Below, in pieces: positions 15,204 to 24,604 of a stretch of DNA of 45,464 bases (positions are counted from its first letter, which is position 1; every line of letters begins with the position of its first letter). Made by a program: the position numbers and the translations under genes. The notes below the pieces were generated by a model. The model was not told the DNA's origin and did no database searches. It saw only the letters and a list, made by a program, of their open reading frames with translations. The stretch lies in assembly GCA_965646445.1 (NCBI GenBank), contig CBFFZW010000031.1, positions 1-45,464 on the forward strand, given 5' to 3'. The stretch comes from UBA11524 sp965646445 (GTDB lineage Bacteria > Bacillota > Clostridia > Christensenellales > Aristaeellaceae).

Positions 15204-15989
15204 TCACCCCAGCGCCACGTCCAGCACCATCATGACCGTGAAGCCAGCCATGGTGGCCAGGGTCATCAGGTTCCGGCGCTCGCTGCGCTGGCTTTCGGGG
15301 ACCAATTCGGCCACGACCACGGCGATCATGGCGCCGGCGGCCAGGCTCAGCAGGAAGGGGAGCATGGCCTGGACATTGACGGCCAGCAGCGCGCCCAGGA
15401 CGCCGGCCACCGGCTCCACAAAGCCGCTGAGCTGGCCCAGGAAAAAGGATTTGCCCCGGCTCATGCCCTCCCGGCGCAGGGGCAGGCTCACCGCCGCGCC
15501 CTCGGGGAAGTTTTGCAGGCCAATGCCCACGGCCAGCATCCAGGCGGCGGTCAGCGCGGCTTCGCCCGCGTAGGCGGATAGAGCGCCGAAGGCGACGCCT
15601 ACCGCCAGGCCTTCGGGAATATTGTGTAAGGTGATGGAGCCGATCAGCAGCCAGGAGCGGCGCTGGCTTTCCGAGGCCTCCAGCTGGAAGCGGGACATGA
15701 GTACGTCGCCCAGCATCATCAGCCCGCCGCCGCACAGAAAGCCCACGCCTGCGGCCAGCCAGCCGCATTGGCCCAGCTCATCCGCCAGGGCGATGCCGGG
15801 GTCCAGGAGGGACCAAAAGGAGGAAGCCAGCATCACGCCTGCGCCAAAGCCCAGCATCGCGTCCAGAAAAGTACGGCTGATCCGCTTGGTGAAAACGACA
15901 ACCGCCGCGCCCAGGGCGGTGATAAACCAGGTCATCAGGGTAGCCAACAGCGCCTGAAGAGGATAGGATATCGACATCAGCGCATTCAA
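15204..15989 (-). CDS. zupT: ZIP-family divalent metal transporter (ZupT/GufA-like)
   Basis: 261 residues with about eight membrane spans. The two metal-site helices are visible: SITLHNIPEGLAVGV (about residues 118-132) and VGIGLQNFPEGAAVSLP (about 153-169), with the paired HN-PE and QN-PE motifs of ZIP proteins. They import zinc and sometimes iron or manganese. The start is taken as TTG at 15989 with GAGG 8 bases upstream; ATG at 15977 has no good binding site. Single gene, with its own terminator (15154-15183). The ZupT/GufA subgroup is inferred from the motifs. Confidence 0.88.
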   Translation of the reverse strand: MNALMSISYPLQALLATLMTWFITALGAAVVVFTKRISRTFLDAMLGFGAGVMLASSFWSLLDPGIALADELGQCGWLAAGVGFLCGGGLMMLGDVLMSRFQLEASESQRRSWLLIGSITLHNIPEGLAVGVAFGALSAYAGEAALTAAWMLAVGIGLQNFPEGAAVSLPLRREGMSRGKSFFLGQLSGFVEPVAGVLGALLAVNVQAMLPFLLSLAAGAMIAVVVAELVPESQRSERRNLMTLATMAGFTVMMVLDVALG

Positions 15990-16360
15990 TGGAATCGCCT
16001 CGCTTACGTTTGAAGTCCCTTCAGCCTATGCCGCGGCGTGCATATGGGTGCGAAACGTCTGGGAAGCCATTGGGCGGAGCAGCATCAAAACACCCCGTCC
16101 GGCGAAGGCCAAACGGGGCGCGGCGGGGTGGACGGCAGCATCATCGCATACCGACCTGACGGAGAGCCTGCGCAAGCCTGGACGAAGATGTGCTCCGTCT
16201 GCGGTCGGCACCGCGGCTGCCGTTAGCGCTCCTTCCCGCCGCTGACAGTGTATGCGCCGAGCCGCGCCATCATGCGAAAGACAAAAATTTCAAGCGGAAG
16301 GTTTGCGCGGGGGGAGGAATTGAGGAGGCGGGCGGCGAAGTCTGAAAGGATGTCGTTTTT
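15990..16360. other. 371-base intergenic region, nothing recognised
   Basis: GC-rich in its first 270 bases, with CCCCGT...ACGGGG (about 16093-16118) able to form a stem. Several short overlapping open frames lie on both strands, none with a recognisable product. It probably holds the divergent promoters of the ZIP transporter and the helicase, but no convincing -10/-35 pair was found. Confidence 0.4.
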
Positions 16361-19300
16361 TTGGCATCGGCGGACGACTTGATGAAAGGGATTAAAGGGA
16401 TGATACAAACCCCTGATCGACTGAAAAGCCTGGCGGGCGAAGAGGAATATGCCGCCGGAGAAGCCTTATTTGAACGCGGCGGCGTCCGGCTGATGGAACA
16501 GGGCGCGAACATTCTGCGGTATATGGTGGCGGGCGCAATCCGCCAGGAGGTCACATTCACCCAGGAGGAACCCGCCCAGTGCGGCTGCGAAACTTATTTG
16601 AAGCGCGGGGTCTGCCGCCATGTGGTGGCCGCCACGCTGATGGCGCAGAGCTCCGGGGCCCTGGATGAAATGTTCCGCCGGAAGGCGGCGGCGGCCGCGC
16701 CCAGGCTCATGGGCGCCATGGAATCCGCACTGCCCGAGGACGGCACCCTGCGCATGGAGGTCACCCTGGTGTGCGAATCCGTCCCGGGCAAGGAGCGGCC
16801 ACGGGTGCGGATCGGCCTTCGGGTAGGGGAGGAACGGCTGTATGTGGTGCGCTCCATCCCCCAGCTGATCGAGGCGCTGGACGGCGGCGTGACCATGGAA
16901 TTCGGCAAGGGCTTTGTTTATCAGCCCGAGTGGATGCACTTCGCGCCCCGGGAAATGCGGGTGATCGGCATTCTGCGGGCGCTGTGCCAGGCCCAGCAGG
17001 AGGCGGGCTCCTCCCTGCGGGGAGCGGATCTGCGCCTGATGGCCCTGCCCGACCCCTTTGTGGAGGCCATCCTCGAGGAGCTGACAGGGCTGCCCTTCCG
17101 CATCATGATGGATGAGCGGGCCTTCGCGGTGAAGCGGGTGCGGCTGGCTCGGCTGCCGCTGTATTATCGCGTCAGCAGCGACCTGCGGGGACTGACGGTG
17201 ACGGCCACCTTTCCCAAGGACTTCACGCCGCTGACGCTGTCCTGCGCCTTCGCGGTGGTGGGCAGCGCCATCATCAAGGTGGACGAAAGCCAGCGCGGCG
17301 TGATGCGGGTGCTCTGGCAGGAGGAATACGGCGGCAAAAGCAGCTTTGATTATCCGGTGCGGGAGACGGGCCGGGTGATTGGCGAATTGATTCCGTTTCT
17401 GAAGCTTACGGGCGTGGTGGAAATTGTGCCCGAATTGGAAAGGCAGCTGGTGAAGAAGCCGCTGGTGGCCCGGCTTTATCTGGACCGGGACGGCAAGGAT
17501 GTGGTGGCCAGAACCAGCTTCCATTACGGCGACCGCGAGATCGACCCCTTTGACGAGGCTCCGCCGCCGGAGGTTGTGCCCAGGGGCGAGAAGCTGCTGC
17601 TCCGGGATGCCTCCGCCGAGCGCCAGGTGCTGGACGCCCTGGGCGGCGCGGGCTTCTATGTGGGCAAGGGCCGGGTCTATCTGACAGGCCAGGACGCCAT
17701 TTACGACTTTGTTTCCCAGGGGGTTCAGCGGCTGCAATCCCTGTGCGAGGTCTATCTGAGCCGCGACTTCCGGCGGATGGCGCCTCGCAAGCCCCTGCTT
17801 CGGGGGCAGATGCGCATGAAGGGCGGCCAGCTGGAACTGAAATTCACCGAGGACGGCCAGCCTGCCGGGGACATTCTGGGCATCATGGAGGCCCTGGCCA
17901 AGCGGCGGCAGTATTTCCGCCTGAAGGACGGCTCCTTCCTGGATCTCACGGGCATGGATGACTGGCAGGCCGTGGCGGAGAGCATTTACGAATCCGCCGC
18001 CGCGGAGGGCGTGGAGGCACTGGCGGCGGGGGATACCATCACGCTGCAGGCCTATCGGGCATGCTATTTGCAGGGCCTGCTGGAGAGCAGCCGCCTGCCC
18101 GTGAGCACGGACGCCTCCGTGCAGCAGACCATCGACGCCCTCAGCCAATCCGCAGAGGAGCCTGTTCGTCTGGCCCACGGCCTCAGCCTGCGGCCCTATC
18201 AGCAGCGGGGCTATGAATGGCTCCACACCCTTGATTGGCTGCACATGGGCGGCATCCTGGCAGACGACATGGGCCTGGGCAAAACGGTTCAGGTGATTGC
18301 GCTCCTCAAGGCTTGCCGAGCCCGGGAGGAGGTCTCCCTGGTGGTTGCGCCCACCTCCCTGACCTACAACTGGCTCAGCGAGATCGGGCGGTTCGCGCCG
18401 GAGCTCAGCGTGATGGTGCTCAGCGGCTCCGGGGCACAGCGGGCCAGCCAGATTCGTCATGTGCGGGAGGCGCGCGACGTGGATGTGCTCATCACTTCCT
18501 ATCCCCTCATCCGTCGGGACATCGACCAGATGCGGGAGCTTACCTTCCGCTTTGTCATTCTGGACGAGGCGCAGCACATCAAAAACGCGGGCAGCGTCGG
18601 CGCCATGGCGGTGAAGCAGCTGCAAGCCCGCACCCGCTTTGCCCTGACCGGCACGCCTATGGAAAACAACGCCGGAGAGCTGTGGAGCATTTTTGACTTT
18701 GTGCTTCCGGGGTATCTGCTCAGCTACAACGCCTTTATCCGGCGATATCAGGACGGACAGGACGCCGACGATCTGCGCCGAAAAATTCGTCCCTTCCTGA
18801 TGCGCCGGCTGAAGAAGGACGTGCTCACCGAGCTGCCCGACAAGATCGAAACCCTGCTGACGGCGCAGATGACCCCCGAGCAGGGCAAGGTCTACCAGTC
18901 CGCCATGGTGCGCCTGCGGGATCGGGTGGAGCATGTGATGGCGGAAAAGGGCCTGGGCCGCGGCCGGACGGAGGTGCTGGCGGCGATCACCGAGCTGCGG
19001 CAGATCTGCTGCCATCCGGGACTGGTGCTGGAGGATTACATTGGTTCCTCCGGCAAGCTGGAAATGCTCCTGGACATCCTCCCCGGCGCCATGGCGGCAG
19101 GAAGAAGGGTGCTTTTGTTCAGCCAGTTCACCTCCATGCTGAAGATTCTGCGCCGTCACCTGGAAGAGGCGGGCTATGAAACCATGTATCTGGACGGCGA
19201 GACGCCCTCCGCCAAGCGGCTGGAGATGACCGAGCGCTTCAACGGCGGTCAGGGGCAGATTTTCCTGATCTCCCTGAAGGCCGGCGGGACGGGCCTGAAC

Positions 19301-19558
19301 CTCACCGGCGCGGACATGGTGATTCATTACGATCCCTGGTGGAATCCCGCCGCCGAGGATCAGGCCACCGACCGGGCGCACCGCATCGGTCAGACCCGCA
19401 AGGTGGAGGTCATCCGCCTGGTGACCCACGGCTCCATTGAGGAGCAGGTGGTGGAATTGGGGCGGCGGAAAAAGGCCCTGTTCGATCAGCTGATTACCCC
19501 CGGGGAGACCCTGGTGACGGCCCTGACGGAACAGGACATTCGCGCTTTGTTTGCATAA
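16361..19558 (+). CDS. SWI2/SNF2-family helicase with SWIM zinc finger
   Basis: About 1065 residues. An N-terminal SWIM finger has C74-x-C76 and C85-x-H87 (CGCETYLKRGVCRHV). A bacterial SNF2-associated region reaches to about 600. The SNF2 ATPase follows: Walker A DDMGLGKT (K641), DEAQH (735-739), TGTPMENN, then a C-terminal helicase lobe with LFSQFTSML, GGTGLNLTGADMVIHYDPWWNP and the motif VI DRAHRIGQTRKV. Such enzymes move along duplex DNA; bacterial SWIM/SNF2 proteins are linked to transcription recycling or DNA repair, and the exact role here is unknown. The start is uncertain: TTG 16361 has AAAGGA 10 bases upstream; ATG 16382 and ATG 16400 are alternatives. It stands alone, without restriction or defence partners. 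Confidence 0.93.
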   Translation: MASADDLMKGIKGMIQTPDRLKSLAGEEEYAAGEALFERGGVRLMEQGANILRYMVAGAIRQEVTFTQEEPAQCGCETYLKRGVCRHVVAATLMAQSSGALDEMFRRKAAAAAPRLMGAMESALPEDGTLRMEVTLVCESVPGKERPRVRIGLRVGEERLYVVRSIPQLIEALDGGVTMEFGKGFVYQPEWMHFAPREMRVIGILRALCQAQQEAGSSLRGADLRLMALPDPFVEAILEELTGLPFRIMMDERAFAVKRVRLARLPLYYRVSSDLRGLTVTATFPKDFTPLTLSCAFAVVGSAIIKVDESQRGVMRVLWQEEYGGKSSFDYPVRETGRVIGELIPFLKLTGVVEIVPELERQLVKKPLVARLYLDRDGKDVVARTSFHYGDREIDPFDEAPPPEVVPRGEKLLLRDASAERQVLDALGGAGFYVGKGRVYLTGQDAIYDFVSQGVQRLQSLCEVYLSRDFRRMAPRKPLLRGQMRMKGGQLELKFTEDGQPAGDILGIMEALAKRRQYFRLKDGSFLDLTGMDDWQAVAESIYESAAAEGVEALAAGDTITLQAYRACYLQGLLESSRLPVSTDASVQQTIDALSQSAEEPVRLAHGLSLRPYQQRGYEWLHTLDWLHMGGILADDMGLGKTVQVIALLKACRAREEVSLVVAPTSLTYNWLSEIGRFAPELSVMVLSGSGAQRASQIRHVREARDVDVLITSYPLIRRDIDQMRELTFRFVILDEAQHIKNAGSVGAMAVKQLQARTRFALTGTPMENNAGELWSIFDFVLPGYLLSYNAFIRRYQDGQDADDLRRKIRPFLMRRLKKDVLTELPDKIETLLTAQMTPEQGKVYQSAMVRLRDRVEHVMAEKGLGRGRTEVLAAITELRQICCHPGLVLEDYIGSSGKLEMLLDILPGAMAAGRRVLLFSQFTSMLKILRRHLEEAGYETMYLDGETPSAKRLEMTERFNGGQGQIFLISLKAGGTGLNLTGADMVIHYDPWWNPAAEDQATDRAHRIGQTRKVEVIRLVTHGSIEEQVVELGRRKKALFDQLITPGETLVTALTEQDIRALFA

Positions 19559-19579
19559 ACAGAAAAATTATGCTACAAT
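19551..19579 (+). promoter_or_regulatory. Promoter of the CotH-DUF4956-VTC genes
   Basis: TTGCAT (19551-19556), a 17-base spacer, then TACAAT (19574-19579) preceded by TGC, an extended -10. It overlaps the last codons of the helicase gene and leaves a leader of about 100 bases. Confidence 0.7.
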
Positions 19580-19685
19580 GGACAAACGAACGGCCCTGCG
19601 TCGTTCTATTCAGGGAGACGCGACGTTTCCCGGCGCGGATGTGATCGCGCGATTCATGTCGATTTCGGAAAGGAAGGGCTGTCTC

Positions 19686-22600
19686 ATGCAGCAGACACCT
19701 CCCGTCAGGCAGCAGGGCCGCAGGAGCGGCCGTTACGAGCAGCAGCCTGTCAAGAAACATAAGAGATCCCGAAAGGGGATCATGTTGGCCATGGCGGCCT
19801 TTATGGTGATTCTGGCGCTGATGGTAATTGTCTTCCCCAAGGAGCCCGTTTCCCGTGCCCAGTATACCGCGGGTACGGCAGACGGCCATGTGGCAGGCGG
19901 CCAGGGTACCACTGGTACCGCTTATCAAGGCCTCGTCATCAGTGAAGCCATGTCCGCCAATGGTACCGCCGTCCCGGATGAAAACGGCGAATACCCGGAC
20001 TGGATTGAGATCTGGAACAGCTCGGACCATGACATCAGCCTCAAGGGCGTGGGCCTGAGTGACCGAAATGATTCCATCCGCTTCCTGTTCCCGGATGTGA
20101 CGCTGCCTGTGGACGGCCGGGTACTGGTCTTCTGCTCGGATACCAACGCCGCTGAGCCGGGCCGTCCCTACCACGCCAAGTTCAAGCTGTCCTCGGTGGG
20201 GGAAACGATCTACCTTTTCGATCCCAACGCCTATGAGATTGACTCGGTGACGCTGCCGATCATGAGCCAGGACGAAAGCTATGCTCTCCAGGAGGATGGC
20301 AACTACGCGGTGATGACCGCCTTCAGCCCGGGCTATCCCAACACGGCGGAGGGCGCGGAAGCCTACCGTACCGCCACCATGGTCACCGGCGGTGCGCTCA
20401 TCATCAATGAGATCATGCCGGATCCGCTCACCGGCTACGCCGATGAGGACGGCGAGCTGGCCGACTGGGTGGAGCTGTACAACACCACCGACCTGCCCAT
20501 CAGCCTGGACAACTACGCCCTGTCCAACAAGGAGAACAAGCCTCTCAAGTGGCGCTTCCCCGAGGGCGCGGTGGTGCCCGCCCATGGGTATTATCTGGTG
20601 TACTGCTCCGGCAAGGATCGCCGGGACGATCCCTCCGCCGTGCCCCACGCCAACTTCCGCGTCAGCGCGGAGCATGATACCATCGTGCTGTCCGACAGCC
20701 GGGGGCGGCTGGTGGATCGCGTCATCATTGATAACATCCCCGAGGACTGCAGCTATGCCCGGGACGCCGACGGTACCTTCTCCGTGCATCAGATGGCTAC
20801 CCCCGGCCTGCCCAACACCGCGGCGGGGGCCAGCCGGATGGACGAGACCCTCCGCGCCCTCAACCCCAGCGGCGTGTACATCACGGAGGTCATGACCTCC
20901 AACGAGGCCACGGAGCTCTACGGCGACGGCAACTACTGTGACTGGGTGGAGGTCTACAACTCCTCCCAGTCGCAGGTGGATATTTCCGGCTTCGGCCTGT
21001 CGGATAACCTGGGGCGGGCGCGCAAGTGGCAGTTCCCCCAGGGAACGGTGCTTCAGCCGGGGGAATACAAGCTGGTACTGCTGGACGGCCAGACCAACCT
21101 GAGCACGGCCTACCAGCCCCATGCCTCCTTTCGCCTGAGCCGGTCGGAGGCCGGGGTGATCTGCCTGTCTGACCCCACGGGCCGCCTGCTGGACAAGATG
21201 CTGCTGCCCATCATTCCCACCAACGTGTCCTATGGCCGCACCATTGGGCTGTCGGGCTTTTTTTATTACGACACGCCCACGCCCATGGCCGCCAACGGCA
21301 CCGGCTTTACCGGCTTCGCGGAGGAGCCCTCCTTCGTGCTGACGCCGGGGCTGTACTATGCCACGGTGCGCACGGGCTTCAACGTGCCCGAGGGGACGCG
21401 GGTATACTACACCACCGACGGCTCCACGCCCACGGAGGCCTCCAACCGCTATCAGGGCGAGGCCATCGAGCTGAACTTCACCACGGTGCTGCGGGCGGTG
21501 GCCTATTCCGAAAAGGGGCTGCGTCCCAGCAACGTCATCACCGGGACGTACTTTGTCAACGCCTATCACAACCTGCCCATCGTGTCCCTGGTGTGCGAGC
21601 CCTACGAGCTGTGGAACGAGGAGACGGGCATGCTGGCTCCCGGCCCGAACATCATCAAGGAGGAGCCCGGCAAGCTGCCCTTCAAGAACTCGGTCTACCG
21701 CGCCCACGGCAAGGAACCGCGGGCCGGCCACATCGAGTATTATCTGCTGGACGGCACGCAGATGCTCAGCCAGGACATGCAGATGGAGCTTTCCGGCGCG
21801 TACAGCCTGGATCTGCCCCAGAAGTCCTTCAAGCTCCGGGCCAAGTCCCTCTACGGGGCCAACACCTTCGCCGCCAAGTTGTTCGACGACCGTCCCTTTA
21901 CGGAGTACAAGGGCATCGTTCTGCGCAACAGCGGCAACGACGGCGTGTGGACGCGCCTGCTGGATGGCTTCCAGTCCAGGCTGCTGGACAGCTACGGCAC
22001 GCAGGTGATTCATCAGGCGTGGAACCCCATCGTGGTGTACCTCAACGGCGTGTACTGGGGCCATTACAACATGCGCGAGCGCATCGACCGCTTCTTTGTG
22101 GCCCAGCATGAGGGCATTCCCCTGGAGGAAGCCGACAACATGGTGATTGTCGAGGCCAACGGCTCCTCCAAGTATGGCAATACCAAGGCCTACCGGGATA
22201 TGATTAAGAAGATCAAGGCCTCCGACCCCGCCAAGAATCCCGAGGATCTGCAGTACATCCTGGACAACGTGGATGTGGACAACTACTTTGAGTACATCGC
22301 CCTGGAAATGTTCGTGGGCAACTCCGACATCGGCAATCTGCGCTGCTACCGGCTGGGCACGGAGGGCTCCAAGTGGAAGTGGATCTTCTACGATGTGGAC
22401 TACGGCATGTACAGCTACAAGTTCAACAGCCCCCGCAGCTACACCAAGGCCAAGGGCATGGGCGATAAGAACATTGACAACACCATCCTGCTCAAGCTCT
22501 TTGAGGTGCCGGAGTACAAGGACAAGTTCCTGCGGAAGCTGGGCGACATCTTCCAGACCTTCACCACAGAGCACATGCTTTCGGTGCTTGAACCGCTGGT

Positions 22601-22862
22601 GGAACAGATTGAGCCGGAAATGAACCTGCACTTTGCCCGCTGGGCCGACGAGCACGACCAGATGGTGGTTACGGAATGGCCCACCTCGCCGGATGCCGCT
22701 TACCGCTACTGGGAGAAGCGCATCAACCGCCTGCGCAATACCTGCAAGGGCAGGCCCTACTACCTGTGGCAGATGGTGAAGGACGAGCTGAACGTCAGCG
22801 ACGAGACGATGCTGGCCTACTTCGGCCCTCAGCCGGAGCTGCCGGTGGACTTTGTGCCATAA
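19686..22862 (+). CDS. CotH-family kinase protein with three lamin-tail domains
   Basis: 1058 residues. A Lys/Arg-rich start is followed by one membrane span (residues 31-50), so the rest is outside the cell, anchored. Three lamin-tail domains begin near residues 82, 235 and 395, each with an E-x-M start and a D-W-(I/V)-E-(I/V/L)-(W/Y)-N core. A chitobiase-type Ig-like domain follows (about 548-625, TRVYYTTDGSTPT). The CotH domain (about 630-1000) contains PQKSFKLRAKS, VYLNGVYWGHYNMRERID, DVDNYFEYIALEMFVGNSD and WIFYDVDYG. B. subtilis CotH is an atypical protein kinase acting on spore coat proteins. The ATG at 19686 is supported by AAGGAAGG about 8 bases upstream; the frame is open from 19551. 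It leads a three-gene set with DUF4956 and VTC proteins. Confidence 0.9.
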   Translation: MQQTPPVRQQGRRSGRYEQQPVKKHKRSRKGIMLAMAAFMVILALMVIVFPKEPVSRAQYTAGTADGHVAGGQGTTGTAYQGLVISEAMSANGTAVPDENGEYPDWIEIWNSSDHDISLKGVGLSDRNDSIRFLFPDVTLPVDGRVLVFCSDTNAAEPGRPYHAKFKLSSVGETIYLFDPNAYEIDSVTLPIMSQDESYALQEDGNYAVMTAFSPGYPNTAEGAEAYRTATMVTGGALIINEIMPDPLTGYADEDGELADWVELYNTTDLPISLDNYALSNKENKPLKWRFPEGAVVPAHGYYLVYCSGKDRRDDPSAVPHANFRVSAEHDTIVLSDSRGRLVDRVIIDNIPEDCSYARDADGTFSVHQMATPGLPNTAAGASRMDETLRALNPSGVYITEVMTSNEATELYGDGNYCDWVEVYNSSQSQVDISGFGLSDNLGRARKWQFPQGTVLQPGEYKLVLLDGQTNLSTAYQPHASFRLSRSEAGVICLSDPTGRLLDKMLLPIIPTNVSYGRTIGLSGFFYYDTPTPMAANGTGFTGFAEEPSFVLTPGLYYATVRTGFNVPEGTRVYYTTDGSTPTEASNRYQGEAIELNFTTVLRAVAYSEKGLRPSNVITGTYFVNAYHNLPIVSLVCEPYELWNEETGMLAPGPNIIKEEPGKLPFKNSVYRAHGKEPRAGHIEYYLLDGTQMLSQDMQMELSGAYSLDLPQKSFKLRAKSLYGANTFAAKLFDDRPFTEYKGIVLRNSGNDGVWTRLLDGFQSRLLDSYGTQVIHQAWNPIVVYLNGVYWGHYNMRERIDRFFVAQHEGIPLEEADNMVIVEANGSSKYGNTKAYRDMIKKIKASDPAKNPEDLQYILDNVDVDNYFEYIALEMFVGNSDIGNLRCYRLGTEGSKWKWIFYDVDYGMYSYKFNSPRSYTKAKGMGDKNIDNTILLKLFEVPEYKDKFLRKLGDIFQTFTTEHMLSVLEPLVEQIEPEMNLHFARWADEHDQMVVTEWPTSPDAAYRYWEKRINRLRNTCKGRPYYLWQMVKDELNVSDETMLAYFGPQPELPVDFVP

Positions 22863-22903
22863 CCGGCCGTGCCAGGAAATTTCAATAAATTCCGCCCGGA
22901 AGG

Positions 22904-22933
22904 TTTACGGGCGCCGTCCCCATGCTGTATAAT
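22904..22933 (+). promoter_or_regulatory. Promoter of the DUF4956-VTC pair
   Basis: TTTACG (22904-22909), an 18-base spacer and a perfect TATAAT (22928-22933). It gives the pair a start of its own in addition to read-through from the cotH gene. Confidence 0.6.
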
Positions 22934-22989
22934 AGAGCAGCCATGAATCAACGCGCCCCCATCGGGCAAGCAATACAGGAGGGAATCCC

Positions 22990-23688
22990 ATGCCGGATAA
23001 TCTGAACACCAATACCATTGCCAATGGCGCCAACGGCCTGTCCGCCTATTTTGCCGAGCAGTTCGCCAGCCTGACCCCCGCCAAGGTGCTGGTGGCGCTG
23101 GTGCTGGGCTTCGTGGTGGGCCTGGTCATCGCCCTGGTGTACAAAAAGTGTTACCGAGGCGTGCTGTACAGCCCCAGCTTCGCCATGACCCTGGTGATGC
23201 TCACTCTGATTACCACGCCGGTGGTCATGTGCATCAAGTCCGACCTGTCCCTGTCGATGGGCATGGTGGGCGCGCTGTCCATCGTCCGCTTCCGTACCGC
23301 GGTGAAGGATCCCATGGATACCGCCTACATGTTCTGGGCGCTGACCATGGGCATTCTCCTGGGCGCCGAATTGTACATCATCGCCCTGGTGGTGGTGCTG
23401 GGCATCGCCGTGGTGCTGTTCATGATGACCTTTATCAAGTTCACCAACCCCAACGCCTTCCTGCTGGTGCTGCACTATGACGAGGAAGCCGAGTATGACA
23501 TCACCCAGCAGCTGCGCCGCATGGTGAAGCAGCGCCGTCTGCGCTCCAAGACCGTGACCCGCGCCGGGGCCGAGATGACCTTCGAGGTTCGCCTGGACAA
23601 CAAGCAGGATCTGGTGGCCGCGATGCTGAACATCGACGGCGTGCATGACGCCACCCTGGTGGCCTGCCAGACCGAGGCCGGGGCCTGA
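22990..23688 (+). CDS. DUF4956 membrane protein
   Basis: 232 residues. Spans at about 32-52, 64-82, 86-105 and 115-140 are followed by a cytoplasmic domain of about 85 residues (from LLVLHYDEEAEYDI). The segment GALSIVRFRTAVKDPMDTAYMFWAL is the family signature. No reaction is known for the family. Its genes commonly sit next to VTC-type polyphosphate polymerase and CotH genes, which is also the order here, so a role as the membrane partner or channel of that set is a reasonable inference. GGAGGG lies 6 bases before the ATG. Confidence 0.88.
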   Translation: MPDNLNTNTIANGANGLSAYFAEQFASLTPAKVLVALVLGFVVGLVIALVYKKCYRGVLYSPSFAMTLVMLTLITTPVVMCIKSDLSLSMGMVGALSIVRFRTAVKDPMDTAYMFWALTMGILLGAELYIIALVVVLGIAVVLFMMTFIKFTNPNAFLLVLHYDEEAEYDITQQLRRMVKQRRLRSKTVTRAGAEMTFEVRLDNKQDLVAAMLNIDGVHDATLVACQTEAGA

Positions 23689-23722
23689 TGACGACCGTCA
23701 ATGCGCATAGGAGGTGATACCC

Positions 23723-24433
23723 GTGGCCTTCAACCTGCCCCTGCGGCACGAACTGAAATTCTTCATCAACGACGCCCAGTATCACCTGCTGTCCGGCGCG
23801 CTGGATCGGGTTCTGGCGCGGGATCCCAACGGGGACGAGAACAACGAGTACCATATCCGCAGCCTGTACTTTGACTCCATCTTCGGCCATACGGCGCTGT
23901 ACGACAAGGTTAACGGCGTGCAGAACCGTGACAAGTACCGCATCCGCATCTACAACCTCTCCGACCGGATCATCAAGCTGGAATGCAAAACCAAGGTGGG
24001 CAGCCTCATCAGCAAGCGAAGCCTGTCCATTCCCAGGGATCTGTGCGAGCAGCTGATGGCGGGGGATCCCTACGGCCTGGAAACCACCCGGTCGGGCCTG
24101 CTGGCGGATGTCTACCGGGAGATGACGGTGAACCTGCTGCGGCCGGTGGTCATCGTGGATTATGTACGGGAGGCGTATCTGCATCCGGCGGAGGAGGTGC
24201 GTATCACCTTCGACAAGCAGCTGCACACCGGCCTGCGCTCCACGGATTTGTTCAACCCGAGCATCCCCACCGTTCCCCCCATGGACAATAACCTGATGAT
24301 TCTGGAGGTCAAGTACAATCAGGTGATGCCGCCCTATATCCGTGACCTGCTGTGCACCTATTGTCCCAACGCCCAGCAGAGCGCCATCAGCAAGTATACC
24401 TGGTGCCGCCGCTTTGAGGGGATCGGGGAGTAA
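23723..24433 (+). CDS. VTC-domain polyphosphate polymerase family protein
   Basis: 236 residues, all one VTC-type tunnel domain. The basic residues that line the tunnel in yeast Vtc4 have counterparts: RHELKF at 8-13, YHIRSLYFDS, KYRIRIYN, LECKTKVG, ILEVKYN and SAISKYTW near the end. Vtc4 makes polyphosphate from ATP; the bacterial family is annotated likewise but less studied. It lacks a membrane span and an SPX domain, so the DUF4956 neighbour probably holds it at the membrane. The start is GTG 23723, with AGGAGG (23709-23714) 8 bases upstream. GTG 23714 overlaps that site and is rejected. Confidence 0.88.
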   Translation: MAFNLPLRHELKFFINDAQYHLLSGALDRVLARDPNGDENNEYHIRSLYFDSIFGHTALYDKVNGVQNRDKYRIRIYNLSDRIIKLECKTKVGSLISKRSLSIPRDLCEQLMAGDPYGLETTRSGLLADVYREMTVNLLRPVVIVDYVREAYLHPAEEVRITFDKQLHTGLRSTDLFNPSIPTVPPMDNNLMILEVKYNQVMPPYIRDLLCTYCPNAQQSAISKYTWCRRFEGIGE

Positions 24434-24450
24434 ACAAAAGCGATTTACAA

Positions 24451-24481
24451 AAGCTGTGCCTCGCGCGGGCGCAGCTTTTTC
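24451..24481 (+). terminator. Intrinsic terminator after the VTC gene
   Basis: AAGCTGTGCC pairs with GGCGCAGCTT (ten pairs, one G-T), followed by TTTTTC. It separates the CotH-DUF4956-VTC set from murB. Confidence 0.85.
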
Positions 24482-24553
24482 TTGCCTGTCCGCGCTGAAA
24501 ACAAGGCTGGTCGAAATTGGTACGAAAAGCGGCGCTTTTCCCTGCTTTCACTC

Positions 24554-24582
24554 TTGCGATGGCGGCGAAAATGCTGTAAAAT
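24554..24582 (+). promoter_or_regulatory. murB operon promoter
   Basis: TTGCGA (24554-24559), a 17-base spacer and TAAAAT (24577-24582), placed 22 bases before the murB ATG and directly upstream of its GGGAGG. Confidence 0.7.
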
Positions 24583-24604
24583 AGACAATGTGGGAGGTAA
24601 AAGC

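Noticed and set aside
16466..19429. 987-residue minus strand frame
   Set aside because: Antisense to the SNF2 helicase, whose motifs are unmistakable; the His/Gly/Gln-rich product has no domain.
16361..19558. SNF2 helicase as part of a phage-defence island
   Set aside because: No nuclease, methylase or other defence gene stands next to it; SWIM/SNF2 proteins of this type are common housekeeping genes in Firmicutes.
19494..22655. 1053-residue minus strand frame
   Set aside because: Shadow of the CotH gene; no ribosome binding site or domain.
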